A stretch of 32,186 bases of DNA from Planctomycetota bacterium (GCA_003671275.1 QWPB01000068.1:1-32186), one strand, 5' to 3'; positions 9,521 through 18,330 are shown, counted from the first letter of the stretch. Translations and numbers: made by a program. Notes: generated by a model from the sequence alone, not told the origin.

Positions 9521-10504
9521 TCAGCCCCCGTTGGCTTCCTTCGCTTTTTGCTTGGCCTCGAACTCAGCGATCCAGCGGGCCGGGTCTTCATCGAAGGCCG
9601 CTTTGCATCCGCTGCAGCAAACCCAATATGACTTACCGTTGAAGCTGACCTGTGAAGTGCCCAGACCTGCGGAGATGACGCACGTTCGGTCCTTATAGTC
9701 GCTGTCATTCAATGCGAACGAGGAGCCTTCCCGCTGCGTGCCGACGGTGTCGACACGGCTGAATCGGCTGCCCCGCTTCCTCTCGACTTCCAGCTGATAG
9801 CGGTTGTTGTCCTGCTGATTGAAGACCAGTTGGAGGGCATCGCGCGCATCCCCCACCTCGGTCAGCTGCAGCTTGAATTTCTTGTGAATGCGACGGTCTT
9901 CGCCTTCGAATTCTTCCACGGGGACGGAAAAGGTTCCTTCGAGGGTGTGATTCTGTCCGGCCTTGTCCTGGGCAGTGAACTGGTAAATCTGCCGGTCGAT
10001 CAAGTAGGTCAACCGCCCGCCGGTGACGTGCTGCCCCTGTTCTGACTTCAGGACGAGGGCGGGTTGTCCCGGTTCCGAACGGAAGTCCCAGACCCAGTTG
10101 GGTTGCTCGATTCCCTTGAATTCACCGACGGGCTTGTTGGTGATCCCCCGCCAATCCCCAAGCATGACCTGCAGCCCTTGCATCGCCGCCACGACTTGCT
10201 TGCGACGTTCGCTGTTCGTAAGCCCCGCCGTGGCGTTACTTCCCTGGTCCGTACTCGTTGCGGTATTCACCTGAACCGCCGGAGCCCCCCCCCCCAGTGA
10301 AATCGTGGGAAGTGGCATGACCTCCGCAGGTGGGGCCACGGAGGATGGAGCGACGGGAGCAGGCGGAACGGCCACCGGAGCAGCTACGGGAGCCGGAGCG
10401 GTTGCCACGGGAGCGGGCAACGGGGAGTTGCCACCACACCCCCACATCGTGGTGATCAGAACGAGCGGATTCAGAAAGCGTAATACAGGGGAGCGAAACA
10501 GCAT
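9521..10504 (-). CDS. Lipoprotein with YHS/TRASH-like C-terminal tail
   Basis: A 327-aa predicted lipoprotein of unknown function. The N-terminus has a hydrophobic signal and a lipobox-like MWGC with C23 as the acylation site. A Pro/Ala/Val-rich linker runs over about 28-65, followed by a 150-residue beta-rich middle region built around DWRG and WDFRSEPGQ, which resembles the 'TIGR03067-like' planctomycete domains in style, though I cannot assign it. The last ~50 residues contain GKSYWVCCSGCKAAFDEDP (CCSGC at 296-300), which looks like the metal-binding half of YHS/TRASH domains. I chose ATG 10504 because it begins the signal; the frame is open to 10678. An 11-base C run on the plus strand (10285-10295) encodes the triple glycine near residue 71 and is slippage-prone. 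It is upstream in the operon with the FHA gene. Confidence 0.78.
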   Translation of the reverse strand: MLFRSPVLRFLNPLVLITTMWGCGGNSPLPAPVATAPAPVAAPVAVPPAPVAPSSVAPPAEVMPLPTISLGGGAPAVQVNTATSTDQGSNATAGLTNSERRKQVVAAMQGLQVMLGDWRGITNKPVGEFKGIEQPNWVWDFRSEPGQPALVLKSEQGQHVTGGRLTYLIDRQIYQFTAQDKAGQNHTLEGTFSVPVEEFEGEDRRIHKKFKLQLTEVGDARDALQLVFNQQDNNRYQLEVERKRGSRFSRVDTVGTQREGSSFALNDSDYKDRTCVISAGLGTSQVSFNGKSYWVCCSGCKAAFDEDPARWIAEFEAKQKAKEANGG

Positions 10505-10920
10505 GGCAAGACTCCAGCAGACCAGACAGCACTGATCGGAAAGGATAACAAGAACACCGCATTCCGCGAAATCCGGGATGGCCGGGCCGTTTTGGCGTGA
10601 AGATCCATCCATTCGTCCAGCCCAAGCGGAAGGCACTGGTTCTCGCGTCCCGGCCTTTCTCGATTTCCAGCGCGGCATCCATTCGAATTATGGTTCGTCG
10701 ATGCAACTCAAATAGCGGTTCACGAATCTTGGGGGGCGGACTGTCCCACTCACGATGTCATGACTATCCTGCGGCGGTGATGCCCGGAGCACCGTTCGTG
10801 CGGTGCCGCCGAGACATCCCCCTCAAGACTCGCGAATCGGCGAACAGAACCTGGACGAGCCAGGCGGCGTTCGGACGGGCGGGTGTTGAATGGTCCACCA
10901 GTCAGGGTTGGGATGCGGTT
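10505..10920. other. Gene-less divergent spacer upstream of metF
   Basis: This 416-bp region lies between the divergent lipoprotein and metF genes. The metF frame is open back to 10597, but its translation is basic, low in hydrophobic structure and unlike MetF, so I treat it as untranslated. A perfect 6-bp stem with a 6-nt loop sits at 10789-10806 (GCACCG/CGGTGC). I looked for SAM, SAH and cobalamin riboswitch signatures, which would suit metF, and saw none. Confidence 0.45.
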
Positions 10921-11808
10921 ATGCGGATTCGGGATCTGTTCCAGTCCAAGCCATTTGTCATGTCGCTGGAGGTCTTTCCCCCCAAGACGGAAGCGGGTGA
11001 TGAAGGACTGTACCGGGCGCTGGAGCGACTCCGCCCCTACGATCCGGCGTTTGTCTCCTGCACGTATGGTGCGGGGGGCAGCACGCAAAATCGCACCGTG
11101 GATATCTGCCGCCGAATCCAGACCGAGTTCGCGTTGCCAGCCACCTCACATTTCACCTGCGTGGGGGCCACGCGGCTGGAACTGCTCGACTGGCTGTCTC
11201 GGGCCACGCAAAACGGGATTGCCAACATCATGGCCCTTCGCGGGGATCCGCCCCAGGGGCAGGCGGAGTTTCGGGCGGTTGAGGGCGGTCTGGCGAACGC
11301 CAACCAGTTGGTCTCACTCATCCGCGAGCATTACCCCAACATGGGAATTGGTGTCGCGGGTTACCCTGAAAAGCATCCCGAGGCTCCCAGCCTGGATGTC
11401 GACCTGCAGAACCTGAAACGCAAGGTCGATGCCGGAGCAGATGCCGTCTTCACTCAGCTGTTCTATGTGAATGAAAACTTCCTGCGGTTCCGGGACCGCT
11501 GCGGCGCGATGGGGATCGAGATTCCCATCGTTCCCGGAATTATGCCCATCACCGAATTCGCCCGGATCAAGCGAATCACCGCTCTCTGTGGAGCAGTCTT
11601 TCCCTCTTCGCTGGCCGCCCGACTGGAAGCGGTTCAGACCGATCCCCAGGCACAATTTGAAATTGGCGTCGAATTCGCAATCGAGCAGTGCCGCGAGCTT
11701 ATGACCGCAGGCGTTCCCGGGATGCATTTCTACGTTCTGAATAAAAGCGAATCGTGCGAACGCATTCTTGAAGGATTGGGATTGAAACCTGAGCCGGTCA
11801 CGGCATAG
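10921..11808 (+). CDS. metF: 5,10-methylenetetrahydrofolate reductase
   Basis: MetF is a cytoplasmic flavoprotein that reduces 5,10-methylene-THF to 5-methyl-THF, the methyl donor for methionine synthesis. It is 295 aa, the same size as bacterial MetF (about 296), and lacks the C-terminal regulatory domain of eukaryotic MTHFR. Key blocks are EVFPPK at 17-22 (E17 matches the catalytic glutamate), the [10 protein letters not shown] region at 46-55, ALRGDP at 105-110 with an FAD/folate-contacting aspartate, and GYPEKHPEA in the middle of the barrel. ATG 10921 gives the normal N-terminus. Its stop overlaps the convergent EF-hand gene by 11 bp. No other methionine genes lie nearby. Confidence 0.95.
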   Translation: MRIRDLFQSKPFVMSLEVFPPKTEAGDEGLYRALERLRPYDPAFVSCTYGAGGSTQNRTVDICRRIQTEFALPATSHFTCVGATRLELLDWLSRATQNGIANIMALRGDPPQGQAEFRAVEGGLANANQLVSLIREHYPNMGIGVAGYPEKHPEAPSLDVDLQNLKRKVDAGADAVFTQLFYVNENFLRFRDRCGAMGIEIPIVPGIMPITEFARIKRITALCGAVFPSSLAARLEAVQTDPQAQFEIGVEFAIEQCRELMTAGVPGMHFYVLNKSESCERILEGLGLKPEPVTA

Positions 11809-13369
11809 AGAGCTTGCTCACCTCGAACAGCGAAAGTACTCCATCGCGATTCTGGTCAAGTTCATCAAACTGATCCCGCGATCCGGGAAACTCACGCCAC
11901 GAAACCGACTTGTCGGTGTTGCGATCCATCCGCTGAAACCAGATGGGCCCCTGGCCAACCGGCACCCGGCGAAGGGCTTCCCCGTTCCGACGGCTCACCG
12001 GGCGCACAAGTTCCGCCGCGCGCGGACTCGCCAGACCCACCAGCAGTGACAACTGCCCCGGCAACTCATTGATCGCCAGCTGTCCATCCCCATCCCGATC
12101 CAGCCCCGCGATGTGCTGCGGGCTCTGAACGAGTTCCCAGGCCGAAAGACGACGATCACCGCTCTGATCCAGCACGTCAAACAGTGACTTGGATTCACGA
12201 TGCACGGTCCACTGCAACTGGCAGCGAGTTGCCAGATCATGCAGCTGGATCAAATGATCCAGTTCTTCTCGCGTAATCTGCCCATTCCCGTCTGTGTCAG
12301 CCAAAGCGGCCTCCGGGGCGAATTCGGCCTTCATCTCAGTCACGAGAGAGACAAACTCCAGAGCCGACAAGTAGTCATTGTCATCTCGATCAGCCGTCGC
12401 GAATTCCGTCGTCAGTTCGCGACGCTGAATCTGTTCCAGCAGTCCATGATTCTGAAACCGGACCTCGAATGAACTGCCACCCAGGTCGACGACATGGGTT
12501 CTCCGAGACGTTCGCGAAGCCGCCAATCCCTCCAGCCAGCGCACACCTTCGCGGCGCGAAACATAACTGACCAGCAACTGTGGATACGGCTCGCGGACGG
12601 ATACTGCGGTCAGTAACTCGTCCTCCGAGTAGAAACCGTTCTGGTCTCGATCGGCCACAGCCTGTACCCCCGATACTGCATTTCGTGGAACTCCCGATGC
12701 CTGACCATACCGCTGAACGATTTCTCGAACACCCATTGCCGTTTGATCAACATCGGACATCACCCAGAATGGGGCGGTCTTGAATTCCGCTGTAGCAGAC
12801 CGCCGGTCGGGCATCTGCAGTTCCGCCAGTTCGGAAGCCGAGATCGACTCATCGTTGTCAAAGTCGCAACGGAGCAGAGGTGTCGACGCACCTTGCAACT
12901 CCATGGGCGAGAGCATCCCATTACGATCAGAATCGACCAGTGAGAACAAAATCCCTGTCTGGCGCTGGGTACGGTCATCAACCGAAATCCGCATTGCCGG
13001 TCCGTACTTTGGGAACAGATAATTCCGCCACTCCGCTCCGGACAACTGACCATCACGGGGATCGACATCCGCTGTCTTCCAATCGCTCCCGACCATCTGC
13101 AACTGACGCAGTTCCGCAGACCAGACCGCCAGTCGACTGGCTTCGACGACGTCCAGATGACCATCCCGATTCTGGTCTCGGCTTGTGAACACGCGGCTTG
13201 CATATTCTTCCCGAGCAGCCCCGATGTGGTGTCCTTCCAGTTCCAGGGATACCCAGACCACGCGATCCGGTAGAAACACCAACAGGCTCGATGACGATTC
13301 AGCAGCCACGGAGAATGCGTGACTCCCGGTTCCGAGCAACAGGCCCAAGATCAATCCGCTGAACTTCAT
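11798..13369 (-). CDS. Secreted protein with ten EF-hand loops
   Basis: A 523-aa exported calcium-binding-type protein of unknown role. The ATG at 13369 starts a signal peptide (about residues 1-23, ending near FSVAAE); the longer frame to 13453 would bury it. Twelve-residue EF-hand loops start at about D65, D146, D169, D240, D327, D358, D401, D424, D482 and D505, each ending in Glu. A further loop near D101-E113 has one extra residue. Several loops keep the central glycine (such as those at 65, 358, 424 and 505), while others replace it, so not all need bind calcium. Regions between the loops carry no recognised enzyme motif. The gene starts 22 bp after the stop of the CPBP protease gene on the same strand, which suggests a two-gene operon. 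Proteins like this are common in Planctomycetes. Confidence 0.88.
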   Translation of the reverse strand: MKFSGLILGLLLGTGSHAFSVAAESSSSLLVFLPDRVVWVSLELEGHHIGAAREEYASRVFTSRDQNRDGHLDVVEASRLAVWSAELRQLQMVGSDWKTADVDPRDGQLSGAEWRNYLFPKYGPAMRISVDDRTQRQTGILFSLVDSDRNGMLSPMELQGASTPLLRCDFDNDESISASELAELQMPDRRSATAEFKTAPFWVMSDVDQTAMGVREIVQRYGQASGVPRNAVSGVQAVADRDQNGFYSEDELLTAVSVREPYPQLLVSYVSRREGVRWLEGLAASRTSRRTHVVDLGGSSFEVRFQNHGLLEQIQRRELTTEFATADRDDNDYLSALEFVSLVTEMKAEFAPEAALADTDGNGQITREELDHLIQLHDLATRCQLQWTVHRESKSLFDVLDQSGDRRLSAWELVQSPQHIAGLDRDGDGQLAINELPGQLSLLVGLASPRAAELVRPVSRRNGEALRRVPVGQGPIWFQRMDRNTDKSVSWREFPGSRDQFDELDQNRDGVLSLFEVSKLSMP

Positions 13370-13391
13370 GGAATCTCCGGTGCACTCACTC

Positions 13392-14360
13392 TTACCGAGC
13401 CCCGGCACTCCAGACAAACGCTGCGGTATAACCCAGGAAGCTGCAGCCTTCATAGGCTCTTTGCCACTGTCGACAGAACGGCCCGGTCAACGTGGGCCCG
13501 TCTGAGTCATGATGTGTTCCCATCCGCCACGCCAGAGAGGTCAGGCAGGCAAACGCCGTCGCCAGCAGCACCGGACTGGTGGGCAACCCCTGATGCTGAA
13601 AATGAGCCAGTGTGACCACCAGCAGGTTATTCAGAAAATGCAGCAGGATCGGCACCCATAGCGTTCGGGTTTGAAGATAGACCCCGTGCAGGAACAACCC
13701 GATCGGCAAGGTCGCCAGCGCATGGGCGGGCGGCATGTGCATCAACCCAAATAACACGGTCGTGGCCAAGACCCCACCGACCGTACCCCAGCGGCGGACC
13801 ATTCCCTGACCGATCAGCCCTCGAAACACCAGTTCTTCCCCAAGCGCGGGGCCCAGAGCGATGGCCATCACCAGGATCGGATATGACACCCCCGTCGCCA
13901 GTGCCTGCACATGTTGATTGGTATCCACAGCCAACCCGAACCAGGCCTGACTCCACCGATACAACTCATTCGACAAAATCGCCAGCGGAACCACCGCTCC
14001 GGCGATCAGCAAGCCGTCCTGCCGCCGCATGGAGGTGAGTCCAATACGGAATCTCCATTCCGGCCCCAGTCGCCATCGGACCAGTGGAACCAGCACCAGA
14101 ACAGAGCCCAGCGTACTGGCGCCGATCACCAGAAAGCTGCGATCCAGTTCGATCGCCATAAACAGATCGAGCATCCGTTGCGGTGACAGGCTGCTGAGCC
14201 CCAGTGCGCTGAACGCAATCAGTGCCAGAACCAGACAGACTACGGCAAACTGGATGACGGCATACCCCGCTATCCAGAACAAAGCTTCTCCGGGCCCGAC
14301 ATCTCGCCAGCCGCCCGACTCAGACAGATTCGCAGTCTCGTTCGCTGTCTCTTCCGACAT
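13392..14360 (-). CDS. CPBP family intramembrane metalloprotease
   Basis: A polytopic membrane protein of the CAAX protease/bacteriocin-processing (Rce1/Abi) family. It is 322 aa with about eight hydrophobic segments from residue 27 on. The catalytic motifs are clear: EELVFR at 175-180, FGLMH with H208 and LLHFLNN with H241 and N244/N245. Bacterial members cleave within or next to membranes, but substrates are rarely known. An AAAGGTG ribosome site lies about 6 nt before the ATG, and a near-consensus promoter is found 48 bp upstream. It is the first gene of a likely operon with the EF-hand protein, so processing of an envelope protein is conceivable but unproven. Confidence 0.9.
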   Translation of the reverse strand: MSEETANETANLSESGGWRDVGPGEALFWIAGYAVIQFAVVCLVLALIAFSALGLSSLSPQRMLDLFMAIELDRSFLVIGASTLGSVLVLVPLVRWRLGPEWRFRIGLTSMRRQDGLLIAGAVVPLAILSNELYRWSQAWFGLAVDTNQHVQALATGVSYPILVMAIALGPALGEELVFRGLIGQGMVRRWGTVGGVLATTVLFGLMHMPPAHALATLPIGLFLHGVYLQTRTLWVPILLHFLNNLLVVTLAHFQHQGLPTSPVLLATAFACLTSLAWRMGTHHDSDGPTLTGPFCRQWQRAYEGCSFLGYTAAFVWSAGAR

Positions 14361-14407
14361 CCCGGCACCTTTCTGGAGAGTGCCCGTTCGCGAAAATCGA
14401 TTATTTG

Positions 14408-14436
14408 ACTATAAGATGGGGTATCCGGGGAGTCAA
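14408..14436 (-). promoter_or_regulatory. Near-consensus sigma-70 promoter for the CPBP protease gene
   Basis: On the minus strand TTGACT (14436-14431) is followed by a 17-nt spacer and TATAGT (14413-14408). This is one mismatch from consensus in each box with ideal spacing. The predicted transcription start, near 14401, leaves about a 40-nt leader before the ATG at 14360. The two boxes also form an inverted repeat (TTGACT/AGTCAA). Confidence 0.75.
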
Positions 14437-14582
14437 TTCGTGATCGTCTCTCACAAGCGGCGATCTGGTGACTCCGGGGATTATTTTCATAAGATGCGAC
14501 CCTTTCCACCGAATCATACTCGGGGAGCATCCCGCTGTGAGAATGGTCCCCTCTCTCAACACCCGCCGCTGGGTCGCCTTCC

Positions 14583-16016
14583 ATGACGGATCTACCGAAT
14601 CCTGCAGACCTCGTCTACTGCTTTGGCTGCAACGAACGATTTCTCAACTCTGATCTTCGTCAGGTCTGCCCTCGCTGCGGTCAGACAGCAGATGACAACC
14701 TGGTTCCGAGCGGTCCGACTTTCCTCTGGCGTAGTGCCGAAGCATGGGGGGCCCGACAGGCTCCTCCACCGGGTGATATTCGCGAGGCCCCCCTGGAACT
14801 TGTCGGGCAGACCATCGGGGATTACGAAATTTTGTCACTGCTGGGCCGCGGCGGGATGGGGTATGTGTTTCATGCACGCCATTTGCCGCTTGACCGCTAT
14901 TCGGCTCTCAAGGTTCTCTCGCCCCATTTGATCACACACGACCCGGACTATCTGGAACGCTTCGTGCATGAGGGCCAGGTAATGGCCGCCATCATGCACC
15001 CCAATATTGTATCGATCTACAACATCGACCGGATTGGTGACCTGCACTGCCTGGACATGGAGTACGTCCCCGGTCGTTCACTACAGCACCTGCTTCAAGA
15101 CCACCGATTGTCGATCGAACGAGCCCTGTTCCTGGCCAGTGAAATCGCCTGGGGCCTGTCGGAAGCCCATCGTGCTGGTATTCTGCATCGCGATCTGAAG
15201 CCGGACAATGTTTTGATGACACTGAACGGGATTCCCAAGATCGGGGACTTTGGCCTGGCCAAACGGCTGGAACACGGTCGCATTGAGCGTTTGCTCCCCG
15301 CCGGAACACCTCATTACATGGCTCCGGAGCTGTTCGAAGGCCACCCGCCCACAGCCGCCACGGACGTGTATTCTCTGGGAGTGTGCCTGTACCAGATGCT
15401 GGTCGGCAGAGTGCCGTTTCGGGAATCGGGCATGAATGCTCTAATCTCGGCAGTCACCACGACTCCCATCACGCCGCTGCGACTGTTGCGGCCTGACATA
15501 CCGCTCGACATTGCGGAAGTGGTCCATCAGATGCTGGAGAAGAGTCCCGCAAATCGTCCGCAATCCGGCGTGGAAGCCGCACAACTGCTCGATGCGGTGA
15601 TCGGGGGGATGCCTGACTTGCAGGCTCTGGTCGCCGAAGCGTTCGACCACGAACCGCACGTCCGCTGGAAACCCCAAGCGGGTGGCTTCGAATTTTATGT
15701 CCCCCTGCCCCATGGCCGGCATCAACAGGTTTGGATTGAGTCTTCAGGTACCGCCGCTCGCGAGAAGATTCTGCGAATCACCACACGCTGTTGCCCGGCG
15801 GATCCCCGGTACTTTGAAAAAGCCCTGCGGATCAACAATACGGTCGTTCACGGCGCGCTGATGATTCAGGACATCGATGGCGTCCCGTGGTTTCTGATGC
15901 AAAACTGCTATCCACGATTCACTGTCGATGCGGAAGAAGTCCGCCGTAGCGTCCTGGAAATCGCGTTTCACGGAGACGCCGTCGAACGCGAAATCACAGG
16001 CATCGACCACAATTGA
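14583..16016 (+). CDS. Ser/Thr protein kinase with N-terminal zinc ribbon and YbjN-like C-terminal domain
   Basis: A Hanks-type Ser/Thr kinase of 477 aa with no transmembrane segment, so cytoplasmic. The N-terminal ~35 residues form a zinc ribbon (C13/C16 and C29/C32). The kinase domain runs over about 81-340 with glycine loop GRGGMG (88-93), K110 in ALK, HRDLKPDN (202-209), DFG (222-224) and APE (247-249); it is complete and should be active. Residues about 357-472 form a separate alpha/beta domain with strands such as FEFYVPLP and GALMIQDIDGVPWFLM, followed by a D-x-E-E-V helix. This resembles the YbjN/type III chaperone-like fold; that call is inference. The ECF sigma factor gene starts 25 bp after its stop, so the two are almost certainly co-transcribed. 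The kinase probably receives a signal and acts on that sigma factor. Confidence 0.93.
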   Translation: MTDLPNPADLVYCFGCNERFLNSDLRQVCPRCGQTADDNLVPSGPTFLWRSAEAWGARQAPPPGDIREAPLELVGQTIGDYEILSLLGRGGMGYVFHARHLPLDRYSALKVLSPHLITHDPDYLERFVHEGQVMAAIMHPNIVSIYNIDRIGDLHCLDMEYVPGRSLQHLLQDHRLSIERALFLASEIAWGLSEAHRAGILHRDLKPDNVLMTLNGIPKIGDFGLAKRLEHGRIERLLPAGTPHYMAPELFEGHPPTAATDVYSLGVCLYQMLVGRVPFRESGMNALISAVTTTPITPLRLLRPDIPLDIAEVVHQMLEKSPANRPQSGVEAAQLLDAVIGGMPDLQALVAEAFDHEPHVRWKPQAGGFEFYVPLPHGRHQQVWIESSGTAAREKILRITTRCCPADPRYFEKALRINNTVVHGALMIQDIDGVPWFLMQNCYPRFTVDAEEVRRSVLEIAFHGDAVEREITGIDHN

Positions 16017-16041
16017 TGCCCCTGGCCTCCAGAAAACCCCA

Positions 16042-16617
16042 ATGAGCACCGACCCGTCCAGTACCGAACATGCGGTCTCTCGCATCCTGCATCGCCTGGC
16101 AGACGGGGAGGCCGGCGCGGCCTCGGAGTTGTTACCGCTGGTGTACGAAGAACTGCGTCGTCAGGCCGCCGCGCGGATGCGGCATGAAGCCGTCGATCAC
16201 ACGCTACAACCCACTGCCCTGGTTCACGAAGCGTACCTGCGACTGGTACGCGGACACCCCGAAGACTGGGACAACCGGAGACTCTTCTTCGGCGCGGCGG
16301 CGGAGGCCATGCGGCGTATCCTGATTGAACATGCCCGCAGCCGCGACCGGCTGAAACGTGGAGGTGACCGCCAGCAGGTCGTCGACTGCGATCCCCAGGA
16401 GATCGCGGGCCTCGACCCCGGGGAGATCCTGGCAATCAACGAAGCACTGGACTCGCTGGAACAGGAGATGCCCGATAAGGCCGAACTGGTCAAGCTACGC
16501 TATTTCGCGGGTCTCGACGAGATGGCCGCAGCCGAAGTCCTGGGGATCTCCCGGGCGACAGCCGCCCGCTGGTGGATGTTCGCTCGGGCGTGGCTGTTCG
16601 ATCGGCTGAAGTCGTAA
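16042..16617 (+). CDS. ECF sigma factor (PF07638/TIGR02999-type)
   Basis: An RNA polymerase sigma factor of the ECF group, 191 aa. Region 2 covers about 28-102 (ELLPLVYEELRRQAAARMR, then LQPTALVHEAYLRL and an RRILIEHAR helix). Region 4 covers about 130-188, with the helix-turn-helix around AAAEVLGISRATAARWW. The LQPTALVHEAYLRL and FFGAAAEAMRRILIEHAR blocks are hallmarks of the Sigma70_ECF family common in Planctomycetes and Acidobacteria. I chose ATG 16042 because it follows the kinase stop by 25 bp; a longer frame from 15928 overlaps the kinase. There is no anti-sigma factor gene beside it, so control by the adjacent kinase is likely, by analogy with known ECF-kinase pairs. Its target genes are unknown. 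Confidence 0.93.
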   Translation: MSTDPSSTEHAVSRILHRLADGEAGAASELLPLVYEELRRQAAARMRHEAVDHTLQPTALVHEAYLRLVRGHPEDWDNRRLFFGAAAEAMRRILIEHARSRDRLKRGGDRQQVVDCDPQEIAGLDPGEILAINEALDSLEQEMPDKAELVKLRYFAGLDEMAAAEVLGISRATAARWWMFARAWLFDRLKS

Positions 16618-16698
16618 TCCATCCGGCGCAGTTTCGAATCACCAGCCAAGACCAGTGGTGTGTGCCCGCACTCCGCAAGTTTCGATCTCGACGTAGTC

Positions 16699-18330
16699 TT
16701 ATTCTTCCGGAACATGTTCCCCCCGGCTGACACGCCCCAGCATTCGATCGGCCATCCGGAGCACAAGCCCCCGCAGCACGAGGGTCACCGCTCCATAGAT
16801 CGCCAGTGGGATCAGCAACTTCCAGAAGAGCGGCCAGTGGTGATCCACCCGCCCAACCGGGGGTAATGGGTAGGTCTCTTCGAGAGTCATCAGCCAGACT
16901 GCCGGTGAGGCGATCAGGCCATCGCGCAGCCACCGCGCCGATACGTGAGCCAGGTCCAGGGCATACAGCATCACCGGCCCCCCCAGTACCAGAATCGCTA
17001 GCAGGCTGAGCAGCTGCATGACGGCACGCATTTGTGATCGGGACTTGAGACCAATCCCCAGCCCCAGCCACATCACCATTCGCAGGAAGACCACGACACT
17101 TGTGATGGACAATGCCAGATACCGCAGATCCATCCGGTAACCGTGATACCACTGCTGAAACCCAAAGATCGAGACAAACGGGACCATCAACGTCCAGAAC
17201 AACCGCCGGACCCCACTCAGTTTACGAATCAGAATGTCACGTCCCGCGATTGGTGCCACCAGCAGGACATCCAACGTCTGTCGAGAGCGTTCCGCCGAGA
17301 TCACACTCGCGGAGTGGATCGTAGTCAGCCCCAATGCAATCACCCACACCAAGTACAGCAGGATGGTCATCGCGGACCGGGTCTGCATACTCAGATTGAC
17401 CAGTTGAGCCACCAGCAGAACCGGAATTTCGATCACCACCAATACGCGAAACAGATAGCGAAACGTCCCCAGCGAGCGGCGTGTTGTTTCACGCCAGGTG
17501 ATCGGATCATGATCCGGATACGGATCTCCATCCCGGACCAGAATCACGCCCCCGGTAACGGTGTTGGCCTGATTAAAAAAGGCATCCAGCTGCTTGAACA
17601 GAATAAGCAGGATATTCTTGGGCGGCACAAACGCCCGGTCGTACAAGAACACACAGGCCAGGCCAAACGCCACCAGCGTCATCGGCCCCAGAACAATCAG
17701 TGACAGCACCAGCCGCACCAGAATCTCATTTCCCCCCGAATACAGCGGAGCCCAAAAAACGGAAGAGAACGCAATGCACAGGTAACTGGCGATATAGGCT
17801 TCCACGGTGGTGCGGCAGTACGTCGAGCACATGATCGACATCATCCCGACATACACTGTCAACAACGTCAAGAACACAAACGCGAAGTACAACTCCGCTG
17901 TCGGCACACCCCCGAAGCTATATGCGGTCGCCATCAGGGGAAACGACAACACCACGAACGCCAGCATGGGTATGACCCGGCTGAGCGTTTTCTGCAACAC
18001 AATCCACTGGCGGGGAATCGTCGTCAACAACAGCAGAGACAGGCTCTCGCGCTCCTTCTCTCCGGCAAACGCCCCCGCACAGGTCGCTGGAAGAAACAAC
18101 AAAATTGCGAGCAATTGCAACTGGTAAATCTGCCGAAACATCTCGGCCCCCTGCCCCAGCTTGGCGACGCCCCCCGACGCCCCCCGGCCATAAATGATGA
18201 ACAGTCCGGAAGCAAACAGAATCAGTGCATAGATTGTCCGTACCCAATACGTGCGGGGACGGACCGCCTGTTCGATTAACTCCTTGGCGAGAAGGGGCAT
18301 GCCGAGATGGTGCCGCCAAGTGGCCTGCAT
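16699..18330 (-). CDS. ABC-2-type permease, 12 membrane segments in two similar halves
   Basis: A 543-aa integral membrane protein of the ABC-2 transporter permease type. I count about twelve hydrophobic segments, six in each half. Each half carries an equivalent cytoplasmic coupling motif: GEKERESLSLLLLTTIPR in the first and SAERSRQTLDVLLVAPIAGR in the second, both followed by an I/V-L-x-K-x-L-S stretch. This suggests an internal duplication, as in two-unit ABC-2 permeases. The start at 18330 is supported by AGGA with a 7-nt spacing; the next ATG at 18300 has weaker support. No ATP-binding subunit gene lies next to it, so its partner must be elsewhere. The substrate is unknown. It is convergent with the sigma factor gene (81-bp gap) and follows the small TPR-like gene on the same strand. 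Confidence 0.88.
   Translation of the reverse strand: MQATWRHHLGMPLLAKELIEQAVRPRTYWVRTIYALILFASGLFIIYGRGASGGVAKLGQGAEMFRQIYQLQLLAILLFLPATCAGAFAGEKERESLSLLLLTTIPRQWIVLQKTLSRVIPMLAFVVLSFPLMATAYSFGGVPTAELYFAFVFLTLLTVYVGMMSIMCSTYCRTTVEAYIASYLCIAFSSVFWAPLYSGGNEILVRLVLSLIVLGPMTLVAFGLACVFLYDRAFVPPKNILLILFKQLDAFFNQANTVTGGVILVRDGDPYPDHDPITWRETTRRSLGTFRYLFRVLVVIEIPVLLVAQLVNLSMQTRSAMTILLYLVWVIALGLTTIHSASVISAERSRQTLDVLLVAPIAGRDILIRKLSGVRRLFWTLMVPFVSIFGFQQWYHGYRMDLRYLALSITSVVVFLRMVMWLGLGIGLKSRSQMRAVMQLLSLLAILVLGGPVMLYALDLAHVSARWLRDGLIASPAVWLMTLEETYPLPPVGRVDHHWPLFWKLLIPLAIYGAVTLVLRGLVLRMADRMLGRVSRGEHVPEE

Noticed and set aside
10597-10920. N-terminal extension of metF
   Set aside because: The 108 added residues are basic and unlike MetF; the ATG at 10921 gives the normal family length.
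10505-10920. Possible SAM or SAH riboswitch before metF
   Set aside because: None of the conserved core sequences is visible; only an isolated 6-bp stem was found.
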